Assembly: GCA_945874095.1 (NCBI GenBank)
Contig: CAMCFM010000094.1
Location: 1-11,267 of the forward strand
Source of the DNA: Candidatus Kuenenia stuttgartensis
GTDB lineage: Bacteria; Planctomycetota; Planctomycetia; Isosphaerales; Isosphaeraceae
Direction: 5' to 3'
DNA: 11,267 nucleotides
In this document: piece after piece, positions 7,186-11,267 of the stretch
Numbering within the stretch: the first letter of the stretch is position 1
Layout of the letters: every line of letters begins with the position of its first letter
Program-made: the position numbers and the translations under genes
Notes under the pieces: model-generated
The model's input: the letters and a program-made list of their open reading frames with translations, nothing else
The model's database searches: none
What the model was told of the DNA's origin: nothing

Positions 7186-7872
7186 GTGTCTGCTGCTCCA
7201 GTGAACATTCCAGCCGACTTCTATTTTCAACTCGAAAATCTGGCTCGTCGCTTCGATAATCTGCCTGGCAAGCTGAACGTGCCCGGTACAATGTGCGAAT
7301 TGGGGCCTGATTTTAAGCTCGTCAGTTCCTCAGACCTTGGTGGGGCACCCGACTGGCTTGATGTCAGGTGCGGCTGGTCTACGACCGGTATTGCCTTCGT
7401 TTTCGATTACAAAGGCCCCAAGAAAGTCATACCTGGGCTGGTCAAATTAAATCTCTGGATCGACACCCGGAACACGCGCAACGTACACAGAGCGACTCGC
7501 TTTTGCCATCAATTCCGGCTTGAATTTGATCCCACGATCGTGATCGCCCGAAAGCGCGGCCCTAAAGAGTCCATGGCTCCTGGAGCAGAACCAAGCCAGA
7601 TCCGTATCAACCGGGCCCTTGCAGATGCCCCTGTGGCGGATCGCGATTCGATTTTTACCGACCTCTCCACCAACGAACTGGGCGGCTTTCGGCTGGCCAT
7701 TTTCTTCACATCAGAAGCCTTAAACGGCTTCGACGTGGAAGTGAATCGGATGCTCGGCCTGGCCTATCGCATACAAGCCCCCGGACGCGACTGGCAAAGG
7801 CTCGGCCCTGGCCTGGAATTCCCAGTCGCCGAAGATCCCAGCCTTTGGACAGTTCTGGAACTTGTGGATTAA
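7186..7872 (+). CDS. CBM9-like (DOMON-like beta-sandwich) protein of unknown function, no signal peptide
   Basis: The 228-residue product starts at GTG 7186, 13 bp after ribH, so the two are probably translated from one mRNA. I do not recognise a named gene. The order of motifs resembles the carbohydrate-binding module 9-like fold. An N-terminal strand region with DWLDVRCGWSTTGIAFVFDY (56-75) is followed by the signature-like KLNLWIDTRNTRNVHRATRF (87-106) and CHQFRLEF (107-114). Then comes GGFRLAIFFTSEALNGFDVE (166-185), and the end is FPVAEDPSLWTVLELV (212-227), as in many CBM9-type domains. There is no signal peptide or membrane segment, so it should stay in the cytoplasm, unlike most carbohydrate-binding modules. 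It ends at the strong hairpin 7896-7925. The fold call is an inference from sequence pattern; a role in riboflavin or RNA metabolism is only suggested by position. Confidence 0.8.
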   Translation: MSAAPVNIPADFYFQLENLARRFDNLPGKLNVPGTMCELGPDFKLVSSSDLGGAPDWLDVRCGWSTTGIAFVFDYKGPKKVIPGLVKLNLWIDTRNTRNVHRATRFCHQFRLEFDPTIVIARKRGPKESMAPGAEPSQIRINRALADAPVADRDSIFTDLSTNELGGFRLAIFFTSEALNGFDVEVNRMLGLAYRIQAPGRDWQRLGPGLEFPVAEDPSLWTVLELVD

Positions 7873-7895
7873 ATACCTCTGGAAATCGAAAAGTC

Positions 7896-7925
7896 AGGGG
7901 CGTCATGAATCACCATGGCGCCCCT
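7896..7925. terminator. Bidirectional intrinsic terminator between convergent genes
   Basis: AGGGGCGTCATG, loop AATCAC, CATGGCGCCCCT form a 12-bp stem with a single G-T wobble. On the plus strand it is followed by CCTTATTTTA. On the minus strand it is followed by GACTTTTCG. It lies 24 bp after the stop of the CBM9-like gene and 18 bp beyond the stop of the opposing Gfo/Idh/MocA gene, so it can serve both. Confidence 0.88.
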
Positions 7926-7942
7926 CCTTATTTTATGCTCTC

Positions 7943-9217
7943 TCAGATACTCCGCTTCAGTTCCCAAGGCTCGCGATATGGCCTTGAAAGCATGGCTTGA
8001 GCTTCGTCGTCGCCCTGAATAAATTCACGTTCGGCATTCCAAAGCAGCTTTCTACCGGTTCTGACCGCAATATTGCCCAAATGGCAAACCGTGGCCGATC
8101 GGTGTCCAATCGCCACATCGGCAATCGGCTTCTCGCGGCTCTTAATACAATCCACCCAGTTCTGGAAGTGGTTATCGCTCACCGTCACCCGGCTCTCCTT
8201 CGGGATCTCGGCTTTGAGAATGTCTGGGTTCTTGTCGCAGGTAATCTTCGAACGGGTCACATAAAGATCGCCGTTGGCACCTTCAAAAACGACTCCACCA
8301 GGTGGCTGATCCTGGCCGGCAATCACCTTCAGGTTGCCTTCGTAAGTGTATGTCACTTCGAACTTTTCAGGCACTTCGTACCAGTTGTCCTTATGGAACT
8401 GCCCTTTGCCGGAAATCTCCAAAGGACCACTGTTGTCCATGTTCAGGGCCCATTGAACAATGTCCAGATGGTGAGCTCCGAAGTTGGTCATCTGACCGCC
8501 GGAGTAATCCCAAAAGAAACGGAACAGATAATGGACATGCTTTTCGTTATAAGCCTTTTTCGGAGCAGGTCCGAGCCAGCGGTCGTAATCCAGATTGACA
8601 GGTGGGGTACTGTCAGCCACAGCTGGACCAGTGAAATTCACGCCAGGAATTCCCACTCGAATCCGTTCAATCCGGCCAAGAAGTCCACTTCGGACAATTT
8701 CCACTGCCTGACGGAAGCGTTTGTCAGAACGTTGCTGAGTGCCTGTCTGCACCACCCGATTATATTTACGAGCCGCCTCCACCATCGCCTGGCCTTCGGT
8801 CATAAACAGTGACAATGGCTTCTCGCAGTAAACGTCCTTACCCGCCATGCAGGCTTCAATCGTAGGGATGGCATGCCAGTGGTCGGGCGTTGTGACCACC
8901 ACGGCATCGATCGACTTGTCGTTAAGAAGGACCCGAAAATCTTTCTCAGCCTTAATCGGTTCTTTCTTTGAGTCTTGAACCAGCTTGACGGCTTTGGCCA
9001 GAACATCGCTATCTACATCGCAGACAGCGACCACATCCACGTTCTTGTTTTTGAGGAGTTCTTTGAGATTATTCGTACCCTGATTACGAACCCCGATATG
9101 ACCAGTACGAACACGGTCATTCGCCCCAAAAGCCCGAGCGGGAATAATTGTGGGCATCCAGGCAGCGGCTGCGCCGGCACCGGTGACTGCAAAAAACTGA
9201 CGTCGGTTTGACTTCAT
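7943..9217 (-). CDS. Gfo/Idh/MocA family oxidoreductase with Tat signal
   Basis: The product is an NAD(P)-dependent sugar-type dehydrogenase exported through the Tat pathway. I start it at ATG 9217 (424 residues) because that methionine opens a classic Tat signal, SNRRQFFAVTGAGAAAAW, ending near ARAFGAN (27-33). A GGAA lies about 8 bases upstream. The frame continues 28 codons further up without added features. The Rossmann fold has GHIGVRNQG (39-47), where the usual middle glycine of GxGxxG is Arg44. Then come VVAVCDVDS (62-70), VVVTTPDHWHA (106-116) and CEKPLS (131-136), with the family's Glu-Lys-Pro. The C-terminal domain has YDRWLGPAP (211-219), FRFFWDYSGGQMTNFGAHHLD (232-252) and VSDNHFQNWVDCIKSREKP (346-364). 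This form is very common in planctomycetes, where the genes occur near DUF1553 proteins. The substrate is unknown. It converges on the CBM9-like gene and diverges from the cytochrome gene. Confidence 0.95.
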   Translation of the reverse strand: MKSNRRQFFAVTGAGAAAAWMPTIIPARAFGANDRVRTGHIGVRNQGTNNLKELLKNKNVDVVAVCDVDSDVLAKAVKLVQDSKKEPIKAEKDFRVLLNDKSIDAVVVTTPDHWHAIPTIEACMAGKDVYCEKPLSLFMTEGQAMVEAARKYNRVVQTGTQQRSDKRFRQAVEIVRSGLLGRIERIRVGIPGVNFTGPAVADSTPPVNLDYDRWLGPAPKKAYNEKHVHYLFRFFWDYSGGQMTNFGAHHLDIVQWALNMDNSGPLEISGKGQFHKDNWYEVPEKFEVTYTYEGNLKVIAGQDQPPGGVVFEGANGDLYVTRSKITCDKNPDILKAEIPKESRVTVSDNHFQNWVDCIKSREKPIADVAIGHRSATVCHLGNIAVRTGRKLLWNAEREFIQGDDEAQAMLSRPYREPWELKRSI

Positions 9218-9558
9218 CGGAAGCGTTCCAGAATTTATGGGTGAGACGGGAGATTGGAGGATCGATTCATCAAGTTTCGCCGGAATCGGTGTCGTAAGCA
9301 AGATGCTTGAGGATCAGGCCGAAAATAACTTCCGATTTTTAAGCGAACCGTGATTAAGCCGAGCTTGGCGAAAGCCGTTCGCACTTGGAACTGAACGAGT
9401 AACACCACCGATTCTGGTGAAAATGCGATTCGGATGTTATCCCGATCCAGTCCCAAATTGACCAGTTTATGTTGGTGTTTCTTCATTAGAATTGGTTTAT
9501 AATGTCTTCTATATCACATACATCAAAGTCTATCTGGCCCCAACCTGTGGAACGTAGA
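9218..9558. promoter_or_regulatory. Divergent intergenic region with candidate back-to-back promoters
   Basis: This 341-bp spacer holds the starts of two divergent genes. On the plus strand TATAAT at 9498-9503 is a perfect -10 hexamer 55 bp before the ATG at 9559, but its best -35 (TTGGTG, 9472-9477) is 20 bp away. On the minus strand TTGATG (9526-9521) and TTATAA (9502-9497) are 18 bp apart and would give a leader of roughly 270 bases to the Gfo/Idh/MocA gene. The two -10 elements would overlap. An 83-codon minus-strand frame (9486-9235) lies in that leader but has no ribosome binding site and no recognisable domain. Confidence 0.4.
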
Positions 9559-11267
9559 ATGCAACAAACTCAGAAATCCAAGTCATGGAGTGTTCTGGCC
9601 AGCTTGGTCGGGCTCTGGTTTTCGTCCGGTTTTCAGGTTATGGCCGATGATCCCAAGCCTTCAGAAATTCAGTTCAATCGCGACATCCGACCAATCCTTT
9701 CTGACAACTGTTTTGCCTGCCATGGGCCTGATGCAAAGCATCGAGAGGCCAAGTTAAGACTTGATGATCGAGATGCAGCCCTCTCTGCCGGAGTGATTCA
9801 GCCCGGTAAGCCGGAAGAGTCGGAAATCTTGGCCCGGATTCATAGTCAGGATCCCGAAGAACTGATGCCGCCTGAGAAGTCGAACAAGAAACTGACCGAT
9901 GCTCAGAAAGAGTTGATCAAGCAGTGGATCGCTCAAGGAGCCACTTATCAGAAGCACTGGGCTTATGAGAAGCCTGTAAAGCCAGCGGTGCCGAAGGGTG
10001 TGAATGGTATCGATTTTATGGTTCGCAAGCGACTGGCGGCCATTGGCCTAAAGCCCTCTCCACAGGCAGATCGCAGAACTCTGGCCCGGCGATTGTATTT
10101 CGACCTGATTGGCCTGCCGCCGACCCCTCAGCGGATGCAACAGTTTTTGACAGATGCCAACCCTAAAGCCTATGAAAGTCTGGTGGAAGCCCTTTTAAGT
10201 AATGCTCATCATGGCGAACGAATGGCCATCGGCTGGCTCGATATGGTCCGATTTGCAGACACCATTGGGTACCATAGCGATAATCCGCGTAATGTTTGGC
10301 CTTATCGCGACTGGGTCATCAAATCGTTTAACGACAACAAGCGATTCGACCGGTTTACCACCGAGCAATTGGCCGGCGACCTGATGCCCGATGCCGATCA
10401 GGAAACCCGTGTCGGTTCGGCCTTCAATCGGCTCCTCCTAACCACTGAAGAAGGCGGAGCCCAGCCCAAAGATTACGAATCTCGCAGCCTGGCCGACCGC
10501 GTTCGTGCCGTGGGTGCCGTCTGGCTGGGCCAGACCACCGGTTGCGCCCAATGCCATGACCATAAATTCGACCCGATTTCCACCCGCAATTTCTATCAGC
10601 TTGGCGCGTTCTTTGCCGACATCAAAGAGCCAAGCATCGGTAACCAAGGCTCTGGAATGCCAGTGCCAACTCTGGATCAAGCTGAAAAACTGGCGTCACT
10701 TGATCAACAGATGGATTCGGCCCAAAAAGCGTTTGATGATATTGCCCCCAAGCTGGACGAGGAACAGAAGTCCTGGGAGCTCGAGATTTTGAAGGATCAA
10801 TCCGCTCTGGCCAAGCTGCAGCCGGCTGAGAAAGCCACACCGGCGGTGAAAAAGGCAGCCATGGCGTTTCTGGAGAATCTCAAAAAGCCGGCGGACAAGC
10901 GAACACCAGCCGAGAAAAAGATCCTGAGCGATTACTTCCGAGGCAGTGTGACAAAGCAGTTCCCCAAGGAGCGTAGCCTTGTGGGCGAGCTTCAGAAGCA
11001 AAAAGCTGCCCTTCTGGCCCAGACTCCAAAGTGCCTTGTTTCGGTAAAAGCCGAGACATTGCGAACCGTGCGCATTCAGCCTCGCGGAAACTGGCTGGAT
11101 GAATCTGGCGAAGTCGTCAAGGCGGCCTTTCCGGAGTATCTTCCCAAGCCTGATTTGAAAGGCCGGACGCCGGACCGACTCGATTTGGCGAAGTGGCTGG
11201 TTTCAAAAGAAAATCCACTCACAGCTCGCGTTTTTGTGAATCGACTGATGGCCCAATACTTCGGTAA
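9559..11267 (+). CDS. PSD1-type protein: cytochrome c, DUF1549 and start of DUF1553 (C-terminus outside window)
   Basis: The frame runs from ATG 9559 to the window edge, 569 codons, with GGAA at 9549-9552 as ribosome binding site. Residues 1-29 form a signal peptide (SVLASLVGLWFSSGFQVMA). Residues about 36-130 are the planctomycete cytochrome C domain: heme motif CFACH (51-55), LRLDDRDAAL (67-76), and the probable axial methionine in ELMPPEKS (101-108). DUF1549 covers about 150-355: LARRLYFDLIGLPPTP (175-190), WLDMVRFADTIGY (226-238), NVWPYRDWVI (245-254) and QLAGDLMP (270-277). A second heme motif, CAQCH (329-333), sits in GCAQCHDHKFDPIS. Residues about 375-490 are charged and helical, probably coiled coil. 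DUF1553 begins near 538 (PDRLDLAKWLVSKENPLTARVFVNRLM). Such proteins are periplasmic or extracytoplasmic and thought to take part in redox steps of polysaccharide breakdown. That role is inferred from the family, not shown here. Confidence 0.95.
   Translation, partial: MQQTQKSKSWSVLASLVGLWFSSGFQVMADDPKPSEIQFNRDIRPILSDNCFACHGPDAKHREAKLRLDDRDAALSAGVIQPGKPEESEILARIHSQDPEELMPPEKSNKKLTDAQKELIKQWIAQGATYQKHWAYEKPVKPAVPKGVNGIDFMVRKRLAAIGLKPSPQADRRTLARRLYFDLIGLPPTPQRMQQFLTDANPKAYESLVEALLSNAHHGERMAIGWLDMVRFADTIGYHSDNPRNVWPYRDWVIKSFNDNKRFDRFTTEQLAGDLMPDADQETRVGSAFNRLLLTTEEGGAQPKDYESRSLADRVRAVGAVWLGQTTGCAQCHDHKFDPISTRNFYQLGAFFADIKEPSIGNQGSGMPVPTLDQAEKLASLDQQMDSAQKAFDDIAPKLDEEQKSWELEILKDQSALAKLQPAEKATPAVKKAAMAFLENLKKPADKRTPAEKKILSDYFRGSVTKQFPKERSLVGELQKQKAALLAQTPKCLVSVKAETLRTVRIQPRGNWLDESGEVVKAAFPEYLPKPDLKGRTPDRLDLAKWLVSKENPLTARVFVNRLMAQYFG

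Noticed and set aside
9235..9486. An 83-codon minus-strand frame before the Gfo/Idh/MocA gene
   Set aside because: It has an ATG but no ribosome binding site and no family resemblance. It could be an upstream frame in a long leader, but the evidence is too thin for a gene call.
1..11267. Search for CRISPR arrays, transposases, phage genes, toxin-antitoxin pairs or a defence island
   Set aside because: No regular direct repeats, no mobile-element proteins and no defence-type domains are visible. The content is housekeeping and typical planctomycete exported redox genes.

Overview
The window looks like planctomycete chromosome. Four things point that way: a PVC-type membrane-bound dehydrogenase with HEAT repeats, a cytochrome c/DUF1549/DUF1553 (PSD1-type) protein, a Tat-exported Gfo/Idh/MocA oxidoreductase, and a Rho factor with a long disordered N-terminal extension. 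This is a judgement from protein families only. I cannot place it below phylum level with confidence.

Layout. Positions 1-1669 (minus) hold the N-terminal 556 residues of the exported PVC-type dehydrogenase; its 3' end lies outside the window. Across a 292-bp divergent spacer, 1962-3122 (plus) encodes a response regulator whose receiver resembles that of WspR but whose output is a PP2C/SpoIIE phosphatase. Next comes about 670 bp without a convincing gene, containing a cluster of inverted repeats at 3288-3372 and a T-run at 3396-3401. Positions 3793-7872 (plus) carry a housekeeping block: dephospho-CoA kinase (coaE), transcription terminator Rho (rho), lumazine synthase (ribH) and a CBM9-like protein of unknown function. 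The last three are closely spaced and may be co-transcribed. A strong bidirectional terminator hairpin at 7896-7925 separates this block from the convergent Gfo/Idh/MocA gene (7943-9217, minus). A 341-bp divergent spacer with possible back-to-back promoters follows. The DUF1549/DUF1553 cytochrome gene then runs from 9559 off the right edge.

How the genes work together. Two cytoplasmic functions, CoA synthesis and riboflavin synthesis, sit beside the termination factor. They are flanked by three exported proteins of the kind planctomycetes carry in large numbers and that are usually linked to oxidation or breakdown of complex carbohydrates outside the cytoplasm; substrates cannot be read from the sequence. 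The response regulator/phosphatase probably feeds a partner-switching or anti-sigma pathway, but no partner gene is in the window.

I found no CRISPR array, transposase, phage gene, tRNA or rRNA, and no clear new multi-gene system. The points most worth checking are the WspR-like receiver/phosphatase fusion, the structured gene-free region around 3288-3401, and the conserved-looking CBM9-like protein behind ribH.
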